A DNA stretch of 64,000 nt, from NCBI RefSeq assembly GCF_004363555.1, contig NZ_SNZJ01000010.1:1-64000 (forward strand). Direction: 5' to 3'. The position numbers were made by a program, and so were the translations under genes. Below, in pieces: positions 17,772 to 27,000 of this stretch; position 1 is the first letter of the stretch, and each line of letters starts with the position of its first letter. Source of the stretch: Halomonas ventosae (GTDB taxonomy: Bacteria; Pseudomonadota; Gammaproteobacteria; Pseudomonadales; Halomonadaceae). The notes under the pieces are model-generated. The model saw only the letters and a program-made list of their open reading frames with translations. It did no database searches and was not told the DNA's origin.

Positions 17772-18770
17772 TCAATCGAAATCGATCTCCCAGGGCTGCG
17801 GTCGGGCCTCTTCCTCGCGAGGCACGCGGATCCACACGAAGTGGTTGGCATCGAGTCTCGGCTCTCCGCTCCAGCGGTAGGCCACCAGGCGGCCGAACTT
17901 GACCGCGCTGTAGTCCAGGCAGGCGACGTTGGCGGCGGGCAACGCCGGGATCCCCTCGCACCAGTAATGGCCGATGAACAGCGGGGGCTGCTCGGGCCCA
18001 TAGTAGCTCAATCGGGCGCGCTCCTCGGCGGAGAGCTCGCGACGCTCCAGGTCATCGGGCAGGTTGTCCGGCTGGAAGATGACGTCGCCCCAGGTCTGCG
18101 GCTGCCGGGCCCAGAAGTGGGCACGGAAGCTGCGCCGCGTGAAGCCGTCACCCGACTGGATCTCCACGCCCTCCGGCAGGGGCAGGTGGGTGCCCCGCGT
18201 CAGGCGGTCGAGGATGCGGAATTCCAGGGTTCCCGGCACGACAGAGGCGGCCAGGAAGGCTTCATCGATGCGGCCGTCGGGATGCTCGCGGCGCAGCGCC
18301 TCCACGAGCGGCTGGTCCCAGCAGGCATGCACCACCCGCAGGCCATCGAGCTCCAGGCAGAGCGGGATCTCCAGGAACCAGGCCAGCGCCTCCTCCCACT
18401 CCTGGGGATAGTCGCGGTACTGCTCCAGGGTCTCCTTGATGATGCGATTGTGGCGCGGCGTGTGCTCGCGCAGCCACTCGCGACCCAGGCCGCCGGGGGC
18501 GCGATGGCAGTAGGCCAGGGCATTGTACTCGTGGTTGCCCATGACGATGTGGGCCTCGCCCTCCTCCACCATCCGCCGGGCGATGCTGACCGCCAGGCGG
18601 ATGCGCGGCCCCCGGTCGATCAGGTCGCCGAGGAAGATCACCTTGCGGCGCGGATGGCGATAGACGCCGCCACGCCGGTGGTAGCCGAGACGCTCGAGCA
18701 GTGAGCCCAGGGTCGCCCCGCAGCCGTGGACATCGCCGATCAGGTCGTAGCCCTCGAGGCCGCCTTGCAT
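17772..18770 (-). CDS. Metallophosphoesterase (PPP/ApaH-like)
   Basis: A 332-residue calcineurin-like phosphoesterase. The metal-binding motifs are GDVHGCG (residues 12-18), GDLIDRGP and GNHEYNA, with later histidines VVHACW and FIGHYW, in the order found in bacterial PPP phosphatases and Ap4A hydrolases. The substrate cannot be assigned; a dinucleoside polyphosphate or phosphoprotein is plausible. The ATG at 18770 is preferred because GAGGAG sits 11 bases ahead; an upstream GTG at 18788 overlies that site. It begins 19 bases after nadK and ends the Pmp3-DMT-nadK-phosphoesterase run. Confidence 0.85.
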   Translation of the reverse strand: MQGGLEGYDLIGDVHGCGATLGSLLERLGYHRRGGVYRHPRRKVIFLGDLIDRGPRIRLAVSIARRMVEEGEAHIVMGNHEYNALAYCHRAPGGLGREWLREHTPRHNRIIKETLEQYRDYPQEWEEALAWFLEIPLCLELDGLRVVHACWDQPLVEALRREHPDGRIDEAFLAASVVPGTLEFRILDRLTRGTHLPLPEGVEIQSGDGFTRRSFRAHFWARQPQTWGDVIFQPDNLPDDLERRELSAEERARLSYYGPEQPPLFIGHYWCEGIPALPAANVACLDYSAVKFGRLVAYRWSGEPRLDANHFVWIRVPREEEARPQPWEIDFD

Positions 18771-18789
18771 GCTCAGGTTGCTCCTCACT

Positions 18790-19671
18790 TCAGTCCCCCA
18801 GGCGATTGCTCCAGCCCAGCTTGCTGCGCAGGACCTCGTAGAAGTTGTGGCCCAGCGGATGGACCAGCTGCACCCGCCGGGGCTTGCGGCGGATCACCAG
18901 CACATCGTCGGGCTTGGCCACCGCACGGGTCTGGCCGTCGCAGCTGATATGCGGATAGGTCTGGTTGGTCTCGCCGATATGGATGCGGATCTCGCTGGCG
19001 GCATCGATGGCGATGGGGCGGCTCGACAGGGTGTGCGGGAACATCGGTACCAGGGTGATCACGTCGAGCTTGGGATGCATGATCGGCCCGCCGCCGGAGA
19101 GCGCATAGGCGGTGGAGCCGGTAGGCGTGGCGATGATCAGGCCGTCGCTGCGCTGGCTGTAGACGAACTGGCCGTCGATGAAGAGCTCGAACTCGATCAT
19201 GCGCACCGCCTTGCCGGGATGCAGCACGACCTCGTTCAGGGCATCGCCGTTGCCGACCTGGACGTCGCCCCGGTAGAGCTCGGCATCCAGCAGGAAGCGC
19301 TCCTCGAGCTCAAAGCGGCCCTCGAGCACCTCGCCGACCCGCGCCTCGATCTCGTCGGGAGAGATGTCGGTGAGAAAGCCCAGGCGCCCGCGATTGACGC
19401 CCAGCACCAGTGTGCCGCTGTGGCAGAGGGTACGGGCGGCGCCGAGCAGGCTGCCATCGCCGCCCACCACGATCACCAGGTCGCAGAGTTCGCCGAGCAG
19501 GCGTCGACTGGCCTCGGGATGGCCATGGTCGAGCAGCACGGTGGCGGTCCTGTCCTCGATGATGACATGGTAGCCACCATCGTCGAGGAAGCGGATCAGG
19601 CGCTTGAGGGTGTCGACCACCTTGGCGCTGCCCAGGCGACCGATCAGACCGATGTTCTTGAAGGTTGGCAT
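18790..19671 (-). CDS. nadK: NAD kinase
   Basis: A 293-residue cytoplasmic enzyme that phosphorylates NAD to NADP with ATP or polyphosphate. Hallmarks are VVGGDGSLLGAAR (the GGDG motif, about residue 70), VLGVNRGRLGFLTDI, the NE/D-type block LNEVVLHPGKAVRMIEFELFI written here in two halves, and TPTGSTAYALSGGGPIMHP. Length equals the E. coli enzyme (292). The ATG at 19671 starts the conserved FKNIGLIGR. It follows the DMT transporter gene by 63 bases. Confidence 0.95.
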   Translation of the reverse strand: MPTFKNIGLIGRLGSAKVVDTLKRLIRFLDDGGYHVIIEDRTATVLLDHGHPEASRRLLGELCDLVIVVGGDGSLLGAARTLCHSGTLVLGVNRGRLGFLTDISPDEIEARVGEVLEGRFELEERFLLDAELYRGDVQVGNGDALNEVVLHPGKAVRMIEFELFIDGQFVYSQRSDGLIIATPTGSTAYALSGGGPIMHPKLDVITLVPMFPHTLSSRPIAIDAASEIRIHIGETNQTYPHISCDGQTRAVAKPDDVLVIRRKPRRVQLVHPLGHNFYEVLRSKLGWSNRLGD

Positions 19672-19734
19672 GCGCAGGCCTCTCGCTTCGCGGCCGGTCA
19701 TTATGGCGACTGGCCACGAGGCGGGCAAACGCGG

Positions 19735-20604
19735 TCAGGCCGCCGCGAGGCGGCGGCGCTTCAGCCACCACTCGTTGAGCAGCAGCGAGCCGACGATGAT
19801 GGCACCGCCCAGCCCGAGGCGCACGAGGTCGGCATCGCGGTTCCAGATCACCAGGTTGACCAGCAGGCCCGCCGGGATCAGGGCATTGTTCATGATCGCC
19901 AGGGCACCGGCATCGACCCGTGTGGCCCCCAGGTTCCACAGGAAGTATCCCAGCCCCGAGGCCACCAGCCCCAGCCACAGCAGCACGCCCCACTGGACCC
20001 CGGTAGTGGGCAGGCCGGCGGCATTGCCCAGCAGCCCGAAGGCAGGCACGGCCACCGCCAGGGCGCCGAGGTAGAACCAGCCGAACACGCTGTGACGGGG
20101 CAGCGAGGCGGGCAGGCCAGCCGACAGGCGCCGATAGCCCACCTGCCCCAGGGCAAAGCAGAGGTTGGCCCCCTGGACCACCAGGAAACCCGTCCAGAAA
20201 CCGCTGTCGAGGCCCTGGTAGCGGATCACGGCCGCGCCCAGCACCGCCAGCGACGCGGTCACCAGATAGAAGGGCGTGAAGCGCCCGAAGAGGGCATCGT
20301 CGAGCAGGGCGATGTAGATCGGCGTGAAGATGGTGAACAGCAGTACCTCCGGCACCGAGAGCAGCAGGAAGGACTGGTAGAAGAAGATGTACATCACCCC
20401 CAGCTGGACCGCCCCCAGCCCCATCAGCGCGAGTCGCTGCCGACCGCGCAGCAGTGAGGGGCGCAGGAAGGGCAGGAAGACCAGCACCGCCAGTCCGATC
20501 CGCATCAGGACCGCGAAGTAGCTGTCCACCTGACCGGCCAGGTAGACGCCGATCAGCGAGAACGAGAACGCCCAGAGGACGGTGACACCGACGAGAAGGC
20601 CCAA
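19735..20604 (-). CDS. DMT/EamA-family transporter
   Basis: An approximately 289-residue inner-membrane exporter with ten predicted helices in two EamA repeats. VLWAFSFSLIGVYLAGQVDSY at the N-terminus and GLVASGLGYFLWNLGATRVDAG in the second repeat are typical of the carboxylate/amino-acid/amine exporter group. There is no ATG near the first helix. A TTG at 20604, six bases after CAGGAG, is my choice; other non-ATG codons further upstream are possible. Substrate unknown. It lies 84 bases after the Pmp3-like gene and 63 before nadK. Confidence 0.82.
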   Translation of the reverse strand: MGLLVGVTVLWAFSFSLIGVYLAGQVDSYFAVLMRIGLAVLVFLPFLRPSLLRGRQRLALMGLGAVQLGVMYIFFYQSFLLLSVPEVLLFTIFTPIYIALLDDALFGRFTPFYLVTASLAVLGAAVIRYQGLDSGFWTGFLVVQGANLCFALGQVGYRRLSAGLPASLPRHSVFGWFYLGALAVAVPAFGLLGNAAGLPTTGVQWGVLLWLGLVASGLGYFLWNLGATRVDAGALAIMNNALIPAGLLVNLVIWNRDADLVRLGLGGAIIVGSLLLNEWWLKRRRLAAA

Positions 20605-20688
20605 GGTCAACTCCTGATGGCAGAGAGGGTTGACGCCGATTATACCCCTCGTGCGCGCCGAGCAAAGCCCGCCGGCGTGGTGCAACCC

Positions 20689-21216
20689 TCAGCGCGAGGC
20701 GTGGCGCAGCCACCAGAGCGCATGGACGGCCCCGGGCAGCCAGCCCAGCAGGGTCAGCGCCAGGTTGGCCGCTACCCGGCCCCCGCCGCCCCGCGAGAGG
20801 CCGACCGCCAGCGGCGGCAGCAGCACCGCCAGGGCATGCAGGGCAAGCCGTGGCTCGGCAGGCATCGCCAGGCTCTGCCCCTGGCCTGCGTCCTGCTCGG
20901 ACGATGCCGGTGTCCGGTCGACCCGGGCCCGGTCACCCGCCGCCGGGGTGAAGTGCTGAACGGCCTCATTGGAGTCGTGCTCCAGCGCCCGGCGGTGGGC
21001 CTCGTGGTCGATCTTCTGGTCGAGCGACTCGGCCCCTTCGGCCAGGGTCTCGTGGTAGCGCTCCCACTCCTCCCAGTCGAAGGGCGTTCCTGCGCGGGGA
21101 CGGTGTTCTCCGGCTTCCCGTGCCCGCGACCAGGCCTTCTCCTCCAGGGTATTGGGACGCTCCTGGTCTCGCTCACCGTCCAGCCCCTTCTTGGCCATGT
21201 ACTCTCGAGCATCCAT
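20689..21216 (-). CDS. Pmp3/YqaE-family membrane protein with long soluble N-terminus
   Basis: A 175-residue protein. Residues 1-120 are hydrophilic and charged (DAREYMAKKGLDGERDQERPNTLEEKAWSRARE...), and residues 125-175 form a two-helix membrane module (HALAVLLPPLAVGLSRGGGG ... LTLLGWLPGAVHALWW) that matches the Pmp3/UPF0057 stress peptide family. Pmp3 proteins are usually only 50-60 residues, so the N-terminal extension is unusual. AAGGGAG sits eight bases before the ATG at 21216. Family members are often salt- or stress-induced. It is the first gene of the minus-strand run that continues with the DMT transporter. Confidence 0.8.
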   Translation of the reverse strand: MDAREYMAKKGLDGERDQERPNTLEEKAWSRAREAGEHRPRAGTPFDWEEWERYHETLAEGAESLDQKIDHEAHRRALEHDSNEAVQHFTPAAGDRARVDRTPASSEQDAGQGQSLAMPAEPRLALHALAVLLPPLAVGLSRGGGGRVAANLALTLLGWLPGAVHALWWLRHASR

Positions 21217-21487
21217 GAGGCAACTCCCTTGATGGTGGCACGCTGGCGCCGCGGCCAGCCGGTGTTCCAGAGTGTGCCATATTGGAGCCGGGAACCGGGG
21301 TCGGGTTCCTGAGCGCGGGCCGAGACTCCTGGCCAGCGTCCAGCGTGGAGAAACGTTGGCGGCACGCGTACCGGCGAGTCCCGCGAGTCGGCTATGCTGG
21401 AGACGAGACACGGCTGCGGCCCGTGCCTGGCATCGTTGACGCTGGCTGCAGCCCAGGCCATTACTGTCCGGCACAAGGAGACACGCC

Positions 21488-21895
21488 ATGCCCAACAAGG
21501 CCCCCACCACCGTGCGCGAGATCATGTCCCGCGACTGCTACCGGGTCACCGGCAAGACCTCGGTCTCCACCCTGGCCGAGGGCCTGGCGCTGCATCGGCT
21601 GCCCGGGGTGCCCGTGGTCGACGAGCGAGACCACCTGATCGGCTTCATCTCCGAGCAGGACGTGATGGGCAAGGTGCTGGAAAGCTCCTACCTCAACGAT
21701 GAACCCCCGCTGGTACGGGAACTGATGCGCAACGAGGTGCTCTCGGTGCCGCCCAACAAGAGCATCACCGACCTGGCCCAGGAGATGCTCGGCGCCAAGC
21801 CCAAGGTCTATCCGGTGGTCGAGCAGGGCCGGCTGGTGGGCATCGTCACGCGCCGCGACGTGCTCAGCGCGCTACTGCGCATGCGCCACGCCTGA
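21488..21895 (+). CDS. CBS-domain protein
   Basis: A 135-residue cytoplasmic protein made almost wholly of two CBS motifs. The first runs from VREIMSRDCYRVTG to LIGFISEQDVMGKVL and the second from VRELMRNEVLSVPPNKSITDLAQ to LVGIVTRRDVLSALL. CBS pairs bind adenosine nucleotides and act as sensors; the partner is not evident here. AAGGAG lies nine bases before the ATG. It stands alone, divergent from the Pmp3-like gene. Confidence 0.9.
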   Translation: MPNKAPTTVREIMSRDCYRVTGKTSVSTLAEGLALHRLPGVPVVDERDHLIGFISEQDVMGKVLESSYLNDEPPLVRELMRNEVLSVPPNKSITDLAQEMLGAKPKVYPVVEQGRLVGIVTRRDVLSALLRMRHA

Positions 21896-21919
21896 ACCGC
21901 CCACCCCCGCTTCCTGGAC

Positions 21920-21950
21920 ACCCGGCCCGGCGCCGGGTGACGTTGTTTCC
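21920..21950 (+). terminator. Terminator-like hairpin after the CBS gene
   Basis: An 8-bp stem CACCCGGC / GCCGGGTG with loop CCGGC is followed by ACGTTGTTTC, a weak T-rich tail, 24 bases after the CBS gene stop. Confidence 0.6.
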
Positions 21951-21957
21951 GGGAGAC

Positions 21958-22050
21958 GAAAAAGAAAAGCCGCCCCATGAGGCATGGGGCGGCAAGATCG
22001 AAAGTGCAAGCCGAGGCAACAGTGTTAGCGACTGCTATCGCGTTGCTGCC
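21958..22050 (-). ncRNA. Candidate small RNA ending at an intrinsic terminator
   Basis: On the minus strand a strong terminator (10-bp stem GCCGCCCCAT / ATGGGGCGGC, 21970-21994, then TTTTCTTTTTCG) has no protein gene upstream that it could serve. Just ahead lies a nested structure: GCAAC...GTTGC enclosing the hairpin GCGA-TAGCAG-TCGC (about 22010-22047). Structure plus terminator, beside a tRNA gene and with no convincing reading frame, suggests a small RNA of roughly 90 nt. No family is recognised and no clear promoter was found, so this is inference. Confidence 0.4.
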
Positions 22051-22209
22051 TACGCCCATTCAGACAGCGCCACGCAGAAAAGTTCGTCGGGTGGTAAAAA
22101 AATATCGCTGCCGGGAGGCACTGTGGGCACGACAGCGTCTTACACCTTTCGGCAAGGCAGAGAAAAACAGGGACTTAGCATGAGGGGAGCAAAAAAGTCC
22201 CGGGACGGC

Positions 22210-22239
22210 TTGCAAAGGCTAACCGGTTGGTTTTACTAT
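22210..22239 (+). promoter_or_regulatory. Promoter of tRNA-Gly
   Basis: TTGCAA (22210-22215) and TACTAT (22234-22239) are separated by 18 bases; the tRNA begins 12 bases after the -10 element. The area is AT-richer than its surroundings. Confidence 0.65.
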
Positions 22240-22251
22240 CGAATTCGCCTC

Positions 22252-22325
22252 GCGGGTGTAGCTCAATGGTAGAGCAGAAGCTTCCCAAGCTTAAGACGAG
22301 GGTTCGATTCCCTTCACCCGCTCCA
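22252..22325 (+). tRNA. tRNA-Gly, anticodon CCC
   Basis: A 74-nt tRNA with encoded CCA. The acceptor stem GCGGGTG pairs with CACCCGC, the D arm is GCTC/GAGC, the anticodon loop TTCCCAA carries CCC at 22284-22286, and the T arm is GAGGG-TTCGATT-CCCTT. It closely resembles E. coli glyU. The anticodon stem has one outer G-A mismatch (GAAGC/GCTTA). Confidence 0.95.
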
Positions 22326-22660
22326 GCGCGGCCTCATCAAGCGTCAACGAACGACCGCCCTCCTCCGCAAGCACCTGATTCACTTCAAAAGCCTGTCGCA
22401 CAGCGTCAAGACACGTCATCGTGCATGGCTGGGATTCGTGTATGGCATCCTGTATGTTTCGACCACGACTCGGCCTTCTCCCGGAGATGCAGCGAATCTC
22501 CATCGAGCGCCGCCGTCGTCTTGCTATCGTCCATTAGCCGAGAGCATCTCAGGTCTGTTGGCGCCGATGGCCGCCACCCCTCCATCAGCCCTGGGCTCTG
22601 ACATATCCTGCACCACCGGGCCTCGCGGCGATCGGGCCCGGCCATCCGGAGTCGCGATCC
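22326..22660. other. Region between tRNA-Gly and the next gene
   Basis: No confident gene. A minus-strand frame from 22503 reads through the tRNA and shows a coding-like stretch (TCLDAVRQAFEVNQVLAEEGG) that ends inside the tRNA in the common artefact VKGIEPSS. It could be a decayed gene fragment or chance. No attachment-site duplication of the tRNA 3' end is seen. Confidence 0.4.
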
Positions 22661-23026
22661 ATGGCCCTGTTCCTGCTGGTCCTCGTCGTCTGCCTGGCCA
22701 TCTTCGGCGGCATGATCGCCCTGCTGATGCTGTCCGGCACCCCGCGCTATCGCACCGAGCCCGAGCACCTGCTGGAGCTCTTCGACAAGGCCCTGGAGAG
22801 TCGCGTCGGCGAGACCGAATGGAACGCCATCATCGGCTATCCGATCCGCCATGACGACTATCTTGACGGGATTCGTCGCCGCGCCCAGCGCCTGATGGAC
22901 GAGCACGGGCGCCATGGCCGCGTGACCCGCGGCAAGGCGCTGCTCGACGCCACCGGCCAGGAGGAGCTCGCGGCGCTGCGCGACCATCTGGCGGCACATA
23001 CCTCGCTGCAGCGCCGCCAGGACTGA
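22661..23026 (+). CDS. Small membrane-anchored protein of unknown function
   Basis: A 121-residue protein with one N-terminal membrane helix (LFLLVLVVCLAIFGGMIALLML, residues 3-24) and a soluble mostly helical domain, probably cytoplasmic given the charged residues after the helix. The segment LLELFDKALESRVGETEWNAIIGYPIRHDDYLDGIRRRAQRLMDEHG is compact and charged, and looks like a real domain, but I do not recognise a family. GGAG lies nine bases before the ATG. It lies 70 bases ahead of the AraC regulator on the same strand. Confidence 0.75.
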   Translation: MALFLLVLVVCLAIFGGMIALLMLSGTPRYRTEPEHLLELFDKALESRVGETEWNAIIGYPIRHDDYLDGIRRRAQRLMDEHGRHGRVTRGKALLDATGQEELAALRDHLAAHTSLQRRQD

Positions 23027-23096
23027 GCCCAGCGTTGAAGAGCCATCCGACAGAATGTGGTGTCATGTCCCTGACATGCCCAGCCGGAGGCCGTCC

Positions 23097-23897
23097 ATGA
23101 CCAGTGCCATCCGCCAGATCCCCCTCGACACGGCGATCCACCATCATGCCCACGATTTCCACCAGATCGTGATCGGCCTGCGCGGCGAGGCGGAGTTCGA
23201 GATCGAGGGCCTGGGGGGTTCCATCTCGGCCTTCTCGGGATGCATCGTGCCGGCCAACCACATGCACTACTACGCCGGCACCGGCGACAACCGCCAGCTG
23301 ATCCTCGACCTGCCCTGCGATGCCTTTGCGGTCACCGGGCATCACCACGAACTGGTGCGCCTGTTCGATGCCCCGCGCTTCTTCGCGCTCGACACCTCGC
23401 TGCGCCACTACCTGGACTTCCTGCTCCATGAGCTCAGCCTGCTCTCGCGCCGGGCGCCCATCGACCCCGTCCACCACGAGCGCCTGGCCGGCACCCTGCT
23501 GGGCTCCCTGCATGCCCGGCTGGCCAGCGACCCGCCGGCACCGGGCCGCCCCCTCGACCTCGCCGCCCTCGACCGCTTCATCGACCGCCACCTGGGCAGC
23601 CGACTGCGCGTGGCCGACCTGGCGGCCGAGGCCTGCCTGAGCGAGGCACACTTCAGGGAGCGCTTCCGTCAACGCACGGGGCTCTCCCCCTGGCAGTACG
23701 TCATGCGCCGCCGGCTCGAGTGCGCCCGCCAGATGCTGCAGCAGAGCCAGCTGCCGCTCTCCGAGATCGCCGCCCTGACGGGGTTCACCAGCCAGAGCGC
23801 CCTCTCCCGGGCCTGCCGACAGGCCTTCGGCCATCCCCCCAGCCAGCTGCGACGCGCCCGGGGCCAACGGCTCGCCTCGCAGGCCCCATGCCGTTAG
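23097..23897 (+). CDS. AraC-family transcriptional regulator (PruR-like)
   Basis: A 266-residue regulator. Residues 15-110 form a cupin-like sensor domain (HDFHQIVIGLRGEAEFEIEG ... GCIVPANHMHYYAG), and residues 165-255 carry the two helix-turn-helix motifs of AraC (LRVADLAAEACLSEAHFRERF and LPLSEIAALTGFTSQSALSRA). GGAGG precedes the ATG at 23097. It lies directly upstream of putA on the same strand. In Pseudomonas the AraC protein PruR activates putAP in response to proline, and this gene's place fits the same role. That link is inference. Confidence 0.85.
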   Translation: MTSAIRQIPLDTAIHHHAHDFHQIVIGLRGEAEFEIEGLGGSISAFSGCIVPANHMHYYAGTGDNRQLILDLPCDAFAVTGHHHELVRLFDAPRFFALDTSLRHYLDFLLHELSLLSRRAPIDPVHHERLAGTLLGSLHARLASDPPAPGRPLDLAALDRFIDRHLGSRLRVADLAAEACLSEAHFRERFRQRTGLSPWQYVMRRRLECARQMLQQSQLPLSEIAALTGFTSQSALSRACRQAFGHPPSQLRRARGQRLASQAPCR

Positions 23898-23902
23898 ACG
23901 AA

Positions 23903-23918
23903 GGTCGAAATTTCAACC
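23903..23918. promoter_or_regulatory. Candidate operator upstream of putA
   Basis: GGTCGAAATTTCAACC is a near-perfect inverted repeat (GGTnGAAATTTCnACC), five bases after the regulator stop codon. Two further GAAATC copies follow within 45 bases (CGTGAAATCTGG, GGGAAATCGAC). This AT-rich patch is a plausible binding area for the AraC regulator. Confidence 0.45.
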
Positions 23919-24084
23919 CTCAAACGGCCAAAACCCGTGGAAACGTGAAATCTGGCCGGGAAATCGACAAGCAGGACGCCGCGCGCGGCCCTACCCTCAG
24001 GGAATGCCCCGCGACCGCCTGCGACCCTTCGCCGCAGCGGCCGGGCCCTGCCCTCTGACGACGGGTGATAACCGGGGGACCTAG

Positions 24085-27000
24085 ATGCTCAACGCCCACA
24101 CCATGCTCGACGCCAGCACCTGGCGCCAGGAACTCGACACGCTCTTCGCACGCATCAGTGACCACTACGTGGTCGACGAGAATGCCTTCGTCGGCGAACT
24201 GGTCAAGGTCCTCGATGCCAACAGCGAGGACTTCCGGCGCATCGCCGGCAAGACCGCGGAGCTGGTGCGCGAGGTCCGCGAGATGGATACCGCCGTCGAC
24301 ACCATCGACGAGCTGCTTCAGCAGTACAGCCTGGACACCCATGAGGGGCTGATGCTGATGTGCCTGGCCGAGGCCATGTTGCGCATTCCCGACAAGGCCA
24401 CCGCCGATGCCCTGATCGAGGACAAGCTGGGCCCGGCCGACTGGAAGGCCCACGTCGGCAAGAGCGAGTCCTGGATGGTCAACGCCTCCACCTGGGGGCT
24501 GCTGATGACCGGCCGCGTGGTGACCCTGGACAAGCCCCGCGAGGGCAGGCCATCGACCTTCATCAACAGGATGGTCAACCGCATGGGCGAGCCGGTCATC
24601 CGCCGCGCCATGGTTGAGGCCATGAAGATCATGGGCAAGCAGTTCGTGCTCGGCCGTGATATCGACGAGGCGCTGAAGCGCTCGAAGCCGCTGTTCGACA
24701 AGGGCTACACCTACTCCTACGACATGCTGGGCGAGGCCGCCCGCACCCGGGCCGATGCCAGGCGATATTTCGACGACTATGCCCGCGCCATCGAGCAGGT
24801 CGGCAAGACCAGCAGGGCGCTGTCGTCGAAGACGCCTTCGCCCTCGATCTCCATCAAGCTCTCGGCCCTGCACCCGCGCTACGAGTTCGGCCGCCGCGAG
24901 CAGGTGCTGCGCGAGCTGGTCGGCAGCGTGCGCGAGCTCGCCGCCATGGCCCGCGAGCGTGACGTCGCGGTGACCATCGATGCCGAGGAGGTCGACCGCC
25001 TGGAGATCTCCCTGGAAGTGTTCCGCGCCGTCTACGAGAGCGAGACCTGCAAGGGCTGGGGCCACTTCGGCCTGGTGGTCCAGGCGTACTCCAAGCGAGC
25101 CCTGCCGGTGCTGCACTACCTCAACCGCCTGGCCGAGTCCCAAGGCGACGAAATCCCGCTGCGCCTGGTCAAGGGCGCTTACTGGGACACCGAGATCAAG
25201 GAATCCCAGCAGCTCGGCGTCGACGGCTACCCGGTCTTCACCCGCAAGGCCTCCACCGACGTCGCCTACCTGGTCTGCGCCCGCTTCCTGCTCTCCGACG
25301 CGACCCGCGGGCGCATCTTCCCGCAGTTCGCCACCCACAACGCCCATACCATCAGCACCATCCTCGAGCAGGCCAACGAGGCCATCCGGGCGTTCGAGTT
25401 CCAGCGCCTGCACGGCATGGGCGAGGCGCTCTATGATGCCGCCCTCAAGCGCGCCCCCGAGGGCACCTACTGCCGCATCTATGCGCCGGTGGGGGCTCAC
25501 AAGGACCTGCTGCCCTACCTGGTGCGCCGCCTGCTGGAGAACGGCGCCAACTCCTCCTTCGTGCACCAGCTGGTGGATCCCAAGGTGCCGGTGGAGTCGC
25601 TCTGCGTGCATCCGGTGGACACCCTGCGCCAGTACGGCAGCTACGCGAACCCGCAGATTCCCCTGCCGGCCAACATCTATGGCCCCGGGCGTCGCAACTC
25701 CCGGGGCTTCGACCTCAACATCCGCAGCCAGTACCAGCCGCTGATGGATGCCATGGCGAAGACCATGGACAAGACCTGGCAGGCCGGCCCCCTGCTGGCC
25801 TTCGAGGTGAAGGCCGACCCGACCAATACCCATGAGGTCACCTGCCCCTACGACCGTCGTCGCCAGGTCGGTACCATCCAGTGGACCACCCGGGAGCAGG
25901 CCGGCAAGGCACTCGACGCCGCCTGGGCCGCCTTCCCGCGCTGGGAGGCCACGCCGGCGGCCGAGCGCGCCGCCATCGTGCGTCGCCTCGGCGACCTGAT
26001 GGAAACGCACATGGCCGAGCTGATGACGCTCTGCTCCCGGGAAGGCGGCAAGCTGCTCACCGACGGCATCGACGAGGTGCGCGAGGCGGTGGACTTCTGT
26101 CGCTACTACGCCATGAAGGCCGAGGAGCTCTTCGCCGAGCCGACCCGCCTGCCCGGGCCAACCGGCGAATCCAACGACCTGATGATGGGCGGCAAGGGCG
26201 TGTTCGCCGCCATCAGCCCCTGGAACTTCCCGGTGGCGATCTTCTGCGGCCAGGTGGTCGCCGCCGCCGTGGCCGGCAACACCGTGCTCGCCAAGCCCGC
26301 CGAACAGACCTCGCTGATCGCCCATCGGGTGATCGAGCTGCTGTACGAGGCCGGCATGCCCCGCGACGTGGTGCAGTTGCTGCCCGGCGACGGCCCCACC
26401 GTGGGCAGCGTGCTGACCAGCGACCCGCGCATCACCGGGGTCGTGTTCACCGGTGGTACCGACACCGCCCAGATCATCAACCGCGCCCTGGCCGCGCGCG
26501 ACAATGCCCCGCTGCCCACGCTGGTCGCCGAGACCGGTGGCATGAACGCCATGATCGTCGATTCCACCGCCCTGCCCGAGCAGGTAGTGGTGGACGCAGT
26601 CCGTTCGGCCTTCCAGAGTGCCGGCCAGCGCTGCTCGGCCCTGCGGGTGCTCTACCTCCAGGAGGACGTGGCCGATCGGGTCATCGAGATCCTCAAGGGC
26701 GCCATGGACGAGTTGCAGGTCGGCGATCCCCGCGACCTGGGGACGGACGTGGGCCCGGTGATCGACGAGGACGCCCGCCAGGGACTCACCGCCCATATCG
26801 AAAAGCTCAAGGGCGAGGGTCGCCTGGTGGCCGAGACACGGCTCGATCCGGCACGGACCGCCGACGGCACCTTCGTCGCGCCGGTGGCCTTCGAGATCGA
26901 CGGCATCGAGGCGCTGGAGCGCGAGCAATTCGGCCCTGTACTGCACATCGTGCGTTACAAGGCCAGCGAGATCGACCGGGTGGTCGACGCCATCAACGGG

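Noticed and set aside
22252..22660. Genomic island inserted at tRNA-Gly
   Set aside because: No integrase, no repeated tRNA 3' end, and the genes that follow (PruR-like regulator, putA, putP) are core and of normal composition.
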